Positions 21,489 through 33,587 of a stretch of DNA of 64,000 nt are shown here, in pieces. A program made the position numbers and the translations under genes. How positions within the stretch are numbered: the first letter of the stretch is position 1; each line of letters opens with the position of its first letter. The stretch is from Rhizaria sp. SCN 62-66 (taxonomy: Eukaryota > Rhizaria, unplaced): contig MEDY01000102.1 of assembly GCA_001724265.1 (NCBI GenBank), positions 1-64,000 on the forward strand. The letters run 5' to 3'. The notes below the pieces were generated by a model, which was given only the letters and a program-made list of their open reading frames with translations, searched no databases and had not been told where the DNA came from.

Positions 21489-24400
21489 TCAGTTCAGCTT
21501 CACGTCGGCCGGGTCCGCGACCGCCCCGTTGGCGGCACCAGCGGCGGCGGCGGGTTCGTCAGTGGCGGAGCCCTCGGCGGCGGCGATCTGCTGGCTCCAC
21601 AGCGCCGCGTACTTGCCGTCGCGCGCAAGCAGCTCGTCATGCGTGCCGCGCTCGATGATCTTGCCCTGCTCCAGGACCAAGATCTGCTCAGCGTGCATCA
21701 CAGTGCTCAGACGGTGCGCGATGACCAGCGTCGTGCGGCCCTTCTCCAGGGAACGCAGCGCGGCCTGTGAACAAGAAAAAACAATGGGAAGATCATAATA
21801 TAATGTTACGTGAGCTAAGTCAATAAGTAAATACGAGTTATATACCCAAAATACAGTTTCAATACAGCAATACGTTTTGAATGAGATGATATAGCGGACT
21901 ATTTTGTTCGCAGCGACAACGTACCTGGATGCGCTGCTCGTTGAGCGTGTCGAGCGCGGACGTCGCCTCGTCGAGCAGAATGATCGGGGGGTTCTTCAGC
22001 AGCGCGCGAGCGATCGCAACACGCTGCTTCTCGCCGCCGGACAGACGCAGCCCGCGCTCACCGACCTTGGTCTCCCACTTGTCCTTGAGCGAGAGGATGA
22101 AGTCGAGGATCTGCGCGTCGCGGCACGCCTGCTCGACCTCCTCCATCGTCGCGTCGAGCCGGCCGTAGCGGATGTTGTACAGCAGCGTCTCGTTGTACAG
22201 CACGGCGTCCTGCGGCACCGACGACAGCGCCTGCCGCAGGCTGTGCTGCGTAACCTTGCTCGTGTCCTGGCCGTCGATCAGAATGTGCCCGCCAGTGGTG
22301 TCGTAGTAGCGGAACAGCAGCTTGCCGATGGTGCTCTTGCCCGCGCCCGTGGTGCCCACCAGCGCCGTCGTCGTACCCGGCGCGACGGTGAAGGACACGC
22401 CGTCGAGCCCGCGCCCGCTGCGCTGCTCGGGGTACGCGAAGCAGACGTCGCGGAACTCGATCGTCGCGCCGTTAGCGGGGTCCGTGAGGCGGAGCTCGGT
22501 GGCGTCGGGCGCGTCCTTGACGTCCTGCTTCACGCCCAGCAGGTCCAGCAAACTGGTCATGTCAGTCAGCGACTGGATCACCATGTCAAACACAGTGCCA
22601 AGGAATGACAGAGGGGTGAAGAGCTGCACGACGTAGGCGCTCACGGCACTGAAACGGCCGATTGAGAGCTCGCCGCTGGCGACCTTGGCACCGGCGACAA
22701 ACAGGGCCAGCAGCAGGCACATCTGGATGATGAAGCCCTGCAGAGTGTTCAGGAACGCAAGGGAGTACTGCGTCTTGACGTTGTATGCCTGCGGAGTGAG
22801 ATGGAAAAACAAGAAACATCAAACATATGTGAGCAAACGAAAAGAGTTGAATCTAAATCAAGATTCAAGACACCGAGAAAGAGCATGATTGGTGCAACGG
22901 TAAAATCGGACGTACCTGGTACTGCTTGATGGCATCGACGTAGCGTCCTTTCTCGAACTCCTCGTTGGAGAAGGCTTTTGCGGTCTCGTAGTTAATGAGC
23001 GAGTCGGCGGCCAGCTCGTGGTAGAGGTTGTCGTACATGTTGGTGCTCCGGCGGATGACCTTGCGCCACTTGGTGAGCTCAAACGTGCTGCAGAGGTACG
23101 CGGAGATGTGCACGAGCACGATGACCGACAGCAGCGGCTCGCGGAACACGGTCAGGAAGATGATGAAGACGACGAAGCACTCGACAATGCACGGCAGCAG
23201 GTACAAGAACAGGTACGTCACCACCGTGTCGGCAGCCAAGATGCCGCGGTCCGAGCTGCGCAGCACGGTGCCGATCTTCTTGCTGACGTGCCACTGTAGC
23301 GACAGCGAGTGCAGGTGGCTGAAGGTGTGCTGTGCGAGCTCCACGAACGCGTGCTGCTTCACCTGGAGGTAAATCGCGTTCTGCAGCTGCTTCAGCAGAA
23401 TCGAGCCGAAGAGGAAGCCGCAGTACAGCGACAAGTAGCCGTACGGCGTCGTCTCCTCGCTCGTCAGCTGGTCAACGGCCATGCCAATGAAGAGTGGCGC
23501 GATGATTGAGAAGACCTTCGACGCGACAAGCGCGGCCCAGGTAAGCGCGACCTTGACGCGCGGCATCACCCCCTCGGGCCAAAAGTACGGCCGCAGCAGC
23601 GTCGACAGCTCGCTGTAGCGCCACGCCTCCTTCTCCGCCCGCGCGCGCGCGGCGGCTGCGTGCTGCAGCTCAACCAGCTCGGCGGCCTCCACGCGCCGCG
23701 CCTCGCGCGCCTCGTGGTCGTGCAGCGCGTTGCCCGACAGGTGCCGCGCCTCAGCCGCCGCGCGGAGCCGCGCCTCGTCGTTGGCCGCGAGCCGCTTGGA
23801 GCGCGCCTCCAGCTCGGGCTCGGGGCCCGTGCCCCACTTGTCGGGAATGTGAGGGGCGAGCATGACGGCGCCGGCGCACTCGGCCGCGCAGCACAGCGTC
23901 GTGAGCAGCAGCAGGAACGTGTAGCCGCCGTTGGCGCCCGACCAGTCCCACACGACGAGCTTGCAGATGAGCAGCAGCAGCGAGATGAGCGTGACCCAGT
24001 ACGCGCTGATGGGCGCCCAGCGCGACGCGGAGCCCTCGTAAGTGACCGAGTAGAGGAACCAGAAGAAGACGGCGGCGCGGGCGAGCACAACGAAGAACAC
24101 GTCGAAGAGCGCGGTGCCCATTTGCCAGTGCGTGAGTTCATCGCGGCCCATCGACGCCAGGTCGAACCCGTTGATCGAGAGGTAGATGAGCGTGAAGAGG
24201 AAGAGCTCGCCCGAGACGACGTAGCGCGCATAGGTCCAGCGCTGCGTGAACCGCTCGCGGCACTCAGTGATAAACGCGTCGTCCACTGCGTTCGGGTCAG
24301 GCTTGTTCGCGGGCGCAAAACTATCTCCGGAGCGCGGCGACGGGGCGTTCGAGTGCGATTGCAACTGTGACTGCGCGTGTGCGCCGCCGGACTGCGCCGG

Positions 24401-24727
24401 GGAGGTCGCAGAGGAGGACGCGCGCGAGGACGCTTGCGGCAAGTAGGCCGACGAGGGCAGCGAGCCGCGGAACGACATGTTGGTGTCGGCGCGGTTCAGC
24501 GATGACGGGGTTGAGCCGGTGCGCGGCTGACCCTGCGCGGCGTGGTGGCCGGCACTGTGGCCGTTGGTGTTGTGGCCCCTGCTGTGGCCGGCGTTGATCG
24601 AGTGCGCGGGGGCGGCGGCGGTGGGGGAGGGTGCGGTGGCGTCGTCGTCCTCTTTGAAGACGGCGTAGTCGGCCTTCTTTGACCCCGCGGTGGGTTTATG
24701 GGAGCTCTGGCTCCCGTGAGACGCCAT
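21489..24727 (-). CDS. ABCB6: ABCB6/HMT1-type half ABC transporter (three exons)
   Basis: Exons 24727-22916, 22788-21925 and 21764-21489 (both donors GTACGT, all phase 0) give 983 residues. After a low-complexity N-terminus, residues ~165-300 carry several extra membrane spans ([32 protein letters not shown]), the TMD0 that marks the ABCB6/heavy-metal-tolerance group. A six-span transporter domain follows ([31 protein letters not shown]; the family motif [14 protein letters not shown]). The nucleotide-binding domain has Walker [10 protein letters not shown] near residue 750, signature [15 protein letters not shown] near 850, Walker [13 protein letters not shown] and the H-loop VIAHRLSTV in exon 3. 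Relatives move porphyrins, phytochelatin conjugates or Fe-S precursors in mitochondria or vacuoles; the substrate is not settled here. Stop is TGA. Confidence 0.9.
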
Positions 24728-25256
24728 AGAGACGCCGCGGGCTGATCAGGAAGGAAGAAATAAAAGAGGACAAAGTGAAATCGTTGAGGAATGTGTGAGC
24801 GGTGAAATGAGTCATCGGGTCGAGTGTAGCCAAAGCGATCTAGTCCCATACGCAGGGATAGATACAGCTGCTGACAAAACATACAGCAAAATAAGTCTAA
24901 GTTGAGTGTGTAAATTGCATAACGCGCACTTTCTCACCAAAACAGCTGGTTTGTGTAGGATAAAAGCAGTCTTTCCGTTGCGCAGTTCCTGTTTGTCCGG
25001 ATCGGCATTTTCGCGGAAGTTGTCGGCTCCCGAAAAGAAGTGATATGAACGACAAATAGAGTGTCTGAAGTCGTCATTTTCGATATATTGACAATTTATA
25101 AGCATGTACTTCGATTGTTATCTCATATTGGTATTGACGGTGCTTTGATCGAGATCTCACATTGTCTAAGCTCCATGTTCTCGAAGCTCTTCCGTCACGT
25201 CGCAGCCTCCATCCACGTGACCCACACTCGCTGCTGCCCCCAGCGATACTCAGCGG
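24728..25256. other. Divergent promoter region, ABC transporter and TSEN34 genes
   Basis: 529-bp AT-rich head-to-head spacer. No other feature is seen. Confidence 0.5.
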
Positions 25257-27446
25257 ATGTCACTCGTTGAGTTGACCCGTGTGGGGCCAAGTTACTTCAT
25301 CTGGAACCATGCTACGGCCGAATTTGTTTCACGCTCCCACAATATCGTCCTTGAGGCCCCTTTCACCACAAACGCCTCGGTAACCACAGCGTCTTGTCCC
25401 GGGCGCGATCGCAGTGCTCGTAACGCTGCCCCAATTCCAGACGTTGCGACTGACGATGTCGCCGACAACGAGACTACTAGTAGCACTGACCAATTGCTCC
25501 AAGCGCCCCCATTCGCACTCTCGCCAGAACAGGCCCGCTACTTGATCCGCATCGGCGTCGCCCACATTGCTACTGATGAAACTGCAACGCAGGCGGTTGC
25601 CAGAACTGACGCAACCGTGGCACACGGGAGCGAAACCAGTTCGGGTTGCGTTGCCGTGTCTGTGGATGTTGTGGCGCGACTGGAAGCACAGGTCAGTGCG
25701 TATTTAAGCACGTTTGCAGACTCTACGCTAGCTGCTGTGGCCAAGGCTGCAGAGGGTCGCGCCCGCGCCCAGGCCCAGGTCCAGACCCGCGCGCGCGCTG
25801 CCGCCGCTGCTGCTGCTGCTACTGCTGCTGCCGCTGCTGTTGCTGCTACCAACACTGCTGTTGCTGACGCAAATGACGCTTTGACCACGACTGTGGACAA
25901 AAGCTGCAACGATTTATCACCTGAGACAGTCGCGTCTGAAGGATCACCAGAGTCTGGGTCTGAGTCTGTGATCGTGACTGCCACGGTGACTGCGACGGCG
26001 GCTGCGACGGCGGCTGCAGAGACTGCAACTGCGGAGACTGTTGCCCACAATGACAGCGTGCAGATTACGATTACAGTCCTCCCGCCGCCGCTGCCTGCAA
26101 ACGCCCTGTTCGTCCGCGTCCCACTCTGCGCCGCCGCAGTGTGTAGCGACCTCGACTACCTGCTTGCACTCGCAGTCAGCGCAGTCGTACAACACGCTCG
26201 CACGTGTGTGCCGAACACTGTCACAGGTGATACTGCGCCTGAGAGCGCGGCCCAGCTGTGGCAGCGGGTGTCGCCCGTGTTTCAGCTGCCCGCTGCCGCT
26301 GACGTTGCTGACGCGTACGTTCGCTCCGAGAAGCTTGGCCAGACTGCTGCGAGCCAGGGTGATAATCGCAGCTGTGAGTGCAGCAGTGCAAGCGCCAACG
26401 CCGTTGCATACGCCACGCGGCGCCTCACATCGCTGAGGGCGGGCGCTAGCGCCTTGTCTCAGCAGCCGGACCTATGGCGCCACCTTGGGCGCGCCCTAGC
26501 TGCCGCGGGGGCGTTTTCAACAGCGACGACGCCGACACAGTTAACTAATGATGAGTCAAATGGCGCAGATGTGGCGAAAGTGATCAACCGTTCTGCTGCC
26601 GCCTCCAGCGCGGCGGCGGCTCCCCCTATTGTAACGAACGTCGGAAACGGCGCATTCATTGCTGTACCGACTGGGGCGCCTGTCACAAAAACTGGTGTGT
26701 TGACCAGTGACGCCACACATGCAGAGTCTACTGTCACAACAGAGACGCTGCCACCCACGCACAAGGTACGCTTATGTCCATTCATCTCACCGACTCGGTC
26801 ACAGGTCACAAGCGGTTTACGGACCCCATCGTAATGTGTTGATGCAGCTAACGCACAATTTTCTATTTGTGCTCTTGTTTTGCTCTTTGTGTGTGTTTTT
26901 TTCTAGGACTGTGTTTTCGGCGATCTGACAGCGCAGGGGCTGTTCTTAGGCTCAGGCGCCTCGTTCGGTGCGCACTATCTGCTCTACACACGCCCGCCCG
27001 CGGCCGTACACTCGGCCGCGATGCTCACGGTCACGGACTGGGACGAGGGCGGTGAGGACGCAAACAGTGAGACGGGGCAAAGGGGGCAGACAGTCTTGAG
27101 GGGGCAGGATATTGCTGCAAGGTACGACGAAAGAACTCACATCTCATAGCAACGTGTGTACATATATAACGACGTTATATTAAGACGACACTTTAGCTTC
27201 GCGCATCTTGTATTTGTATGGTCTTTAATAACCCATCATGACGACTGTCCCTGCATTTGGCTCATAACGATATTACGTCTTTTGTCCCATTTTTAAACCC
27301 ATAGTATGCGCGTGGCAACCAATGCGCACAAGCGTTTTGTGATGGCTGCGCCTTTCTCCTCCTCAACAAACGTCAAAGACAGTGATTCCACGGTAGCATA
27401 TTTCACGTTTGAGTGGGACTCAGCGATGTCAGCCGTGCCGCTGTAA
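25257..27446 (+). CDS. TSEN34: tRNA-splicing endonuclease catalytic subunit TSEN34/Sen34 (three exons)
   Basis: Exons 25257-26765, 26907-27121 and 27305-27446 (donors GTACGC, GTACGA) give 621 residues. The N-terminal module (LVELTRVGPSYFIW, then LSPEQARYLIRIGVAHI) matches Sen34. The C-terminal nuclease domain begins with CVFGDLTAQGLFLGSGASFG and keeps the catalytic triad: Tyr530 in HYLLY, His538 in AAVHSAA (8 residues later, the family spacing) and Lys584 in NAHKRFVMA. Sen34 cuts the 3' splice site of intron-bearing pre-tRNAs. The ~380 residues between the modules are Ala/Thr/Glu-rich low complexity, far longer than in animals. Stop is TAA. Confidence 0.92.
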
Positions 27447-28022
27447 GCAGCGGCCAGTGAGAGGCTCGAATTTACCTGCGTTTCTTTTTGTGGCGACGGG
27501 CATCGCTTTACGGTATCTACAAGATATTCATGCATGATATATAGTTGACGGGATCACCCATACATATTGTAATTAATTCTATGCATTAGAGTTGACATTT
27601 TAATTTGAGCGCAGGTAGGCTCTATTACCAGGCTTAAAAGTCTAATATGGCGACAACTCCGCAAGCGAAGTTGCTCGTCGACTGCAAGAGTGCGACGCGC
27701 TGCAAAATTTGGCACGTCGACAAAAAAAGAATGCGCGACTTAAGCACAACGTCAACGTTGCGTCTTTTTACCTCATCGTAAAGGCATTGTGTGATACCGT
27801 TTGTATCCAATATTGAATTGCTCTACTGCAACGCACATCCTCTTATTTATGCGGTTGAGATGGCACCAATTTTCAGGTCAGGGTCAACGTTCTCCCGTCC
27901 ACGCATCGGCACCCCGTTTTCGGCTTCGGCTCACTCCCTTTTGCACGTGCGTTTACGTCCGTTTTTCTGTCGCTTTGCGCCATTTTAGACCCGAGTCTCA
28001 AGGTCTCCTTGTCTCGGCTATC
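27447..28022. other. Intergenic between TSEN34 and transporter genes
   Basis: 576 bp, AT-rich. A 44-codon ATG-initiated frame at 27647-27781 has no recognisable features. A second in-frame ATG for the transporter lies at 27849. Confidence 0.45.
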
Positions 28023-30815
28023 ATGTCCACTGCCTCTTTGATGGAGTCGAGGGCAGTTGAGCCTTCTGGCGCTGCTTACGCTCGTCTCTCCGACGACGAG
28101 GATTTGCGCGCTCCTTCGCAATCCCCCTCCAAGCTATCTGGCGAGTTTTCCTCTGCTGAAGTCCAACCTGCCAATCTTCCTCCGTGGCACCGCCGTGTGT
28201 ACCGCTCCCTGCGTCGCTCCGTGCGCGGCGTCGTGCCGGTCCCGGTGCGTCTCGTCTTCATGCTGTTGAGCGTCAGTCAAGAGATGCCCGTGACGGCCAT
28301 TGGTTACATCCTCACCAACGACCTGAAGTTCGGCCCCGAAGAGCTGTCGTCTTATTACCTGGTTACCTACACCGCGTGGCTTTTCAAGCCCCTATACGGC
28401 TTTGTGTCCGACAACTTCCCCATCCTCGGCTACCGTCGCCGCCCCTACATCATGATCTTCTCCGTCGTCACCGCCTTCATCTTCTTCGCGATGTCGACCT
28501 GGGCGCACGACCACCTACTCTTTACCGTGCTTGGTGTTGCCAACGCGGCCGCTATTTGTTTTGCCGAGGTCATGATGGACGGCGTGTCGACGGAGCTGGG
28601 CAACGAACTCAAGCACAAGCTACGACAGCGCGACGCCAACGCCATCCTCCGCGCCCGCCGCTTCGAGCAGCAGGGCGCGGGCGCCGACGGCCAGCTCGTC
28701 GACGGCGAGTGCGAGTGCGAGTCCGACGGCGAGGGCCTGCTCACGCTGATGCCTCCCTCGAGCCACGGAGCGATCGAAGGCCACGAAGCCGACGGCGGAC
28801 TGCTCTCGCCGACTGCTGAGACGGCGCACACGATGGGCGACATCGCGATCTCGGCCGCGCCCGGTCCGCACGACCGCGCCGCGGCGTACTACGACATCCG
28901 CACGCTCGACACGGTGCGCGCGCACGACGCTCACGGTCACTGTCACGCCCACAGTCACGAGCACGCTCACGCGCTCGCTCTTAAGGACGGCTCCAACGCG
29001 CAGAGCCACGGCGCAGGGTCGCTTGAGGGCGACGCCGTGGCCGCCGCCGTGGCCGCGGTCGGCACCGTGTCTAGCTCCTCCTCTGCCGCGGACGCTGAGA
29101 ACGCCAAGAACGCTGCGCTCGAGGCGGCTGAGCGCGTGCTGCTGCCTCCACACGCGCGGACGCAGGTCGCCACCGGCACGATGCGCGCGCTCGACAAGAG
29201 CCTGCGCCGCGACGCTCAAAATGGCGACGGCAATGGCGTCTGTGTCAGCGGCAGCGGCGCCAAGTGTCGCGGCGGGCCCAAGTGCCGCCGCGGCGCCGGT
29301 GCGGCGCCAGGCGTGTCGACCTCGGGCAGCATCAACTCCGACGCCGACTCGGACAGCAACGACAACAACGACCTCAAGAAGAGCAGCAGCAAGGTCGGCT
29401 CCTGCAGCGGCGGCGCGCCCCCGCACTCGTGTAGCGTTGTCGCCGACGCCAACGACGGCTCTGGCACGCCCCTCACCGAGGACGAGGAGGACGAGCAGAT
29501 CCTCATGGCGGGCCTGTCCGCCTCGACTGCGCGTGCGTCGATCCAGGCCGAGTGCATGACTGTGCGTTCCTTTGCGTCGCTGCTGGCCGCTGCGGCCTCA
29601 CTGGGCGTGCTCTACTTCGCGACCCCGCGCGCTCTCGTGCTGGGCATGATGGCCGTGCCCATCGTCACCATCGTCGTCGCGCGCTGGGTCCCCGAGACCT
29701 CGCGCCGCGTTGTCGGCGCCGACGTGACTCGCCACGCGCAAAGCGACGCCGAGGCCGCGGCGCTGGCCGAGGCCGATGCCGAGCGCGCCGCGTACCCCTG
29801 CTGCGCTGACTCGATCGACGCCATGATGGCCGCAGAGGCCGCCGCGCTCAACGGCGGTGATAATAGCATTGGCAACGCCGACGCTTCTTTGAATGCCGCT
29901 GGCGCCCCCGCGCTCGACATGAGCAACGGCAGCCGCGCCGCTGTCGACGGCGTGGACCCCAGTGCGCTGTACGCGTCGCGCCCGCGCCGCCCACGCGTGA
30001 CGTGCTGCTCGTGCCGGCTCATCGGCCGCCTGCTCTGGTTCCGCACCAAGGTCGTGCTGCGTGCGATGCTGCTGCTGGCGCGGCCCGTGATCTTTATGTT
30101 CGTCGCCAACGCGATGCCCACGTCGACGGACTCGTACTTCGGATACATGTACTCGCTCTCGTACCCGGTGTGGATGTACTCGTTCTTCACCTTCGTGTCG
30201 CTGCTCGGCGCGTTGCTCGGCTCCATGCTCTACTGGAAGGGCTTCTCGCGCATCTCGCTGCGCAAGGTGTTCGTCATCGCCACTGCGCTGTCACTCGTGG
30301 CCTCGATCCCGACGCTGCTGTTCGTGTCGGGCTACGCGCACGACCACTGGGGCATCTCGCACAAGGTCGCCGCGCCCGTGGCCAACTTCTTCGGCGCCGT
30401 ATTCGGCCGCATCGTGCTCATGCCCACGGTTGTGCTGGCCGCCGAGTCGGCGCCGCCGCACCTGGGGCTCGAGTCGACGATGTTCTCCGTCTTCACGTCG
30501 GTGTCGCACGCGGCGTCGTTCGTGTCGTACGCCATTTCGGTCGCCTTCATCCGGTACTTTAAGCTGACGTGGGAGGATTACAGCAACCTCACGCCCTTTA
30601 TGCTTGTGTGCATGGCTTTCACGCTTGTCCCGCTGCTGGGACTCCCCATCCTCCCGCGCGCGAACGAAGAGGACCTGCTGGCCAACGAAGTCACCGTCCA
30701 GGCCCTGCTCGGCGCCGACGCGGTCACCGCGCCGGCCAAAGGGCAGCAGCAGCAACAACAGCAAGAGGATCTGAAGCAGAGTCAGCAGCAGGTGAGCACG
30801 AAGGTGAGTGTGTAA
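28023..30815 (+). CDS. Folate-biopterin transporter (BT1/FBT) family, with large His-rich loop
   Basis: 930 residues from ATG 28023, no intron; an in-frame ATG at 27849 would add 58 residues. The first half has the FBT pattern: VSQEMPVTAIGYIL, SSYYLVTYTAWLFKPLYGFVSD and FPILGYRRRPYIMIF (residues ~132-146), then CFAEVMMDGVSTEL. After two long cytosolic-looking insertions (about residues 205-510 and 560-660), membrane spans resume (VIFMFVANAMPTSTDSYFGY; AAPVANFFGAVFGRI). Members carry folates, pterins or related solutes across plasma or organelle membranes. The first insertion contains a stretch near residues 301-317 with eight His in 17 residues (HDAHGHCHAHSHEHAHA), like metal-binding loops of zinc transporters. 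The C-terminus is Gln-rich. Stop is TAA. Confidence 0.85.
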   Translation: MSTASLMESRAVEPSGAAYARLSDDEDLRAPSQSPSKLSGEFSSAEVQPANLPPWHRRVYRSLRRSVRGVVPVPVRLVFMLLSVSQEMPVTAIGYILTNDLKFGPEELSSYYLVTYTAWLFKPLYGFVSDNFPILGYRRRPYIMIFSVVTAFIFFAMSTWAHDHLLFTVLGVANAAAICFAEVMMDGVSTELGNELKHKLRQRDANAILRARRFEQQGAGADGQLVDGECECESDGEGLLTLMPPSSHGAIEGHEADGGLLSPTAETAHTMGDIAISAAPGPHDRAAAYYDIRTLDTVRAHDAHGHCHAHSHEHAHALALKDGSNAQSHGAGSLEGDAVAAAVAAVGTVSSSSSAADAENAKNAALEAAERVLLPPHARTQVATGTMRALDKSLRRDAQNGDGNGVCVSGSGAKCRGGPKCRRGAGAAPGVSTSGSINSDADSDSNDNNDLKKSSSKVGSCSGGAPPHSCSVVADANDGSGTPLTEDEEDEQILMAGLSASTARASIQAECMTVRSFASLLAAAASLGVLYFATPRALVLGMMAVPIVTIVVARWVPETSRRVVGADVTRHAQSDAEAAALAEADAERAAYPCCADSIDAMMAAEAAALNGGDNSIGNADASLNAAGAPALDMSNGSRAAVDGVDPSALYASRPRRPRVTCCSCRLIGRLLWFRTKVVLRAMLLLARPVIFMFVANAMPTSTDSYFGYMYSLSYPVWMYSFFTFVSLLGALLGSMLYWKGFSRISLRKVFVIATALSLVASIPTLLFVSGYAHDHWGISHKVAAPVANFFGAVFGRIVLMPTVVLAAESAPPHLGLESTMFSVFTSVSHAASFVSYAISVAFIRYFKLTWEDYSNLTPFMLVCMAFTLVPLLGLPILPRANEEDLLANEVTVQALLGADAVTAPAKGQQQQQQQEDLKQSQQQVSTKVSV

Positions 30816-31772
30816 TTGAGACTGCGAAGACCGCTATTTATGATGATGTGTTTGACAGTGTTTTTCAGTAGCGATGACTACAAGAATTAGTATGGCCTGA
30901 TTTGTTGTTTGTTTTTGATATCTAGTTTTTGATCCTTGTATGATCAGTGTTTTGTTGCTTTATTTGTTTTAGTTGTCGTGAAATTAATATGAATACATGA
31001 ATCCATGGTGTTTAAGAGGTTAAATTTTAGTGTCGCAGTTTAGTTGCAGTACGGGCGGTGAAAGCGTCGCCGCTAGACGTACGGCAATTAAACAATGATA
31101 GATTGGGACCAATAATATATTGGGACATTTATTATCTGAGATTACATATGTGTAAGTTCATAAATACAAAATCTACTTGGAAGGTTGACCACAAGAGTTT
31201 TGATTTGAGGAGTGTGATCTGTGTATTGTTTATATTGCGATAAGTGCACACAGCTGCCATTTTGCGTCGGTCACAGAAGTGCACGCACATGCAGTTCATG
31301 CCACGTGACAGTGTCATCTTCTTTTGCTAAATCAAATCAACAACAATCGTGCTTTCACAGTTAAAAGTCAACGAAGTATTTTCAAACAGGTGCTATACAA
31401 AACCAAAACAAAACATACGATCGATTCAAACACACTTAATCGGTGCGTTCTTGTCCGCATATGAGTGTACGTGCTTTTCATTGTTGTTGAGTTGCTACAT
31501 TGTTCATAGCCAGCTTCATAATCACAAAAAGCTCGAGGGGGGATGCCAAGAAGCGGTCTAAGTAGCCGGCTCCCGCCCAACACATCCTGCAGCAAAACTC
31601 AAAACAAAGCACAAAACAAAACAAAACAAACAAAGCTAAAACAGAACAAAAACAAAAGCAGTTTCAAGCTAGACAAGCACGTGCGAATTGTCTTTACTTT
31701 ACTCCACCGTGCTGCTGAGCTGTTGCGCGCGTCATGCTTCACGCGTTCGCACTACTTACATCGACCGCGTAC
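30816..31772. other. Intergenic between convergent transporter and BAR-like genes
   Basis: 957-bp AT-rich tail-to-tail spacer, the longest gene-free stretch of the window. Contains the AAAAC-rich tract at 31601-31660. No supported gene or RNA was found. Confidence 0.5.
31601..31660. repeat. AAAAC-rich simple repeat
   Basis: Imperfect AAAAC/AAAC units in the 3' flank of the BAR-like gene; T-rich on its coding strand. Confidence 0.7.
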
Positions 31773-33098
31773 TTACATGTGCGAGTAACTGTTTGCCGCG
31801 GGCACGCCCGCGCCGGCCTGGTAGCCCGGTGAAGAGTAGAACGACTGCTGCGGCGCGAGCCCGGGCTGCTGCTGCTGCGGGGACGCAAAGCCGCCCTGCT
31901 GGCCGTAGCCGGGGCCGTAGCCCGGGCTCGCAAAGCCGGGCTGGCCGCCGTAGCCGCCAGCTTGCCCGCCGAGCCCCGCGGGCGTGGGCTGTGCGTACCC
32001 CGACGCGCTTGCTTGCAGCCCGCCCGCGCCAGCCGTCGCCGCGCCGCCGCCCGGCGCCGAGGGCGAGAAGACGAGCTGGCCGGGCTGCATGTGCATGTTG
32101 ACGCCGCCGTTGTACCCCACGTTGCCGGGCGCGGCGCCGGGCGCGCCAGTGTAGGGCGAGGACGGCGCGCGGCCCATGCTGGGCATCGGCGCCGCGGCGC
32201 CGGGGAGTGCGGACCCGGTGACCTGGGGCGCGGCGCCGAGCCCCGAGACGGAGCGCGCGACGTCGCCGTTGGCCACGATACTGTTCTGCGCGTCGAACTG
32301 CGCGAGTGCAACCCAGAGGTTCTGCGCCTCCGAGATCGAGTCGATAGCGTTGAAGTTGTTGAGCGCGCGCGAGAGCGTCTCGAGGCACTGAGCGTGGTAC
32401 GCCAAGTGTGAGCGCAGCACGAAGTTCATCTTGTTCTTGAGCAGCTCGAGACGCGCGAACTCAAACTCAAGCATCGACGCGTTGAACGACATCTCCGTCT
32501 GTGCCATCGAGTCCAGCTCGGTGGCGTGGCGGCGCTGCATCTCCGCGGCCTCGGGCCCGCCGACCTTGATCTGCAGCTCGCTGAGCTTCTTGCCCGTGTT
32601 CTGGAGCTGCGAGAACTGCTTGCGCCGGTTCTCCGCCTGGCCGCGCTGCGTCGACAGCGTCGAGTCGAAGGCCTTGAGGTCGGGCAACACGTTGACCTGT
32701 AGCTGCGAGCTGAGCTGGACGACGGACTGGCGCGTCTTGGACCACTCGGTGTTGACGTTGGCGAGCGCAGCCTGGAACTGCGTCGAGCGCTCCACAGTCG
32801 CCATGTCTGAGATGCGGCGCATCGTCTCGCTCGTCGCCTCAAAGTCGCCTAAAGGGAAACAAACGCGAAATAGGTCGAATATAACGTAGAGTAGATTATA
32901 TGTGGGTTAGACTTAAATTTGAGGACATGGCACGGCATGGTAGAGTGAAACGTTCAAGTGGCACAGAGACAAGGCAGTGGTTGAGCTCGACGTACGCTCG
33001 AGGACGGAGCACATCTCACCGATGTGCTTCTTCATCTTGTTCTGGCTGCGGGAGACGTCCGCAAACAGCTTCTCCACATAATCGCTCTTACCGTTCAT
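31773..33098 (-). CDS. BAR-like coiled-coil protein with Gly/Gln/Tyr-rich tail
   Basis: Exons 33098-32996 and 32848-31773 (donor GTACGT) give 392 residues. Residues 1 to ~210 are almost entirely helical with the spacing of a BAR-type membrane-binding dimer: LFADVSRSQNKMKKHIGEM, DLKAFDSTLSTQRGQAENR, then FEFARLELLKNKMNFVLRSH. The second half is disordered, with GGYGGQPGFASPGYGPGYG-type repeats and a Gln run, resembling prion-like tails of trafficking adaptors. A role in membrane curvature or endocytic traffic is inferred. The exact BAR subfamily (FAM92, endophilin, sorting nexin or other) could not be assigned. Stop is TAA. Confidence 0.6.
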
Positions 33099-33587
33099 TC
33101 TGGCGAAGCGAAAAGTCTACGCTGAGATAAGAAAGAGAGCAAAGAGCAAGGTTGTGAGTCGAGAGTCGTGAAGTGGGATACAAACACAAGCCCCGTGAGG
33201 CGCAGTGTCCGTAAGCAATCGTATATTTAAGAAATAAATTGCAAATATACTTGATAGAATTATAAATTTGTGAAACCGTCTTGAAAAATGCGGCTATATA
33301 GCATGGCACCTCGATTTGAGTAGTCGTAAGTTTTCTGACCGTTGAGAAACAGAGGCTCGCATTTTTTCGGAACCGAGCCCCAGCTGCAATCAGGAGCTTT
33401 CGACCAATCACAAAAATTGCGCCAGTACGGTCCATACTCCGTCAATAGTAATGGGATGACTTCAACCTATCTCTGCATATGCTTTAATAATATATACTTT
33501 GACATGCCATCTCCAAACTTGATTCTTGCTTCACAACCCCTCACGTGACAACTCATTCTCCTCTGTCACGCCGGTCTTGCTTCACAG
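33099..33587. other. Divergent promoter region, BAR-like and NDUFAF5 genes
   Basis: 489-bp AT-rich head-to-head spacer. No other feature is seen. Confidence 0.5.

Noticed and set aside
27647-27781. 44-codon ATG frame upstream of the transporter
   Set aside because: No similarity, atypical composition and no splice partner; kept only as a remark in the intergenic entry.
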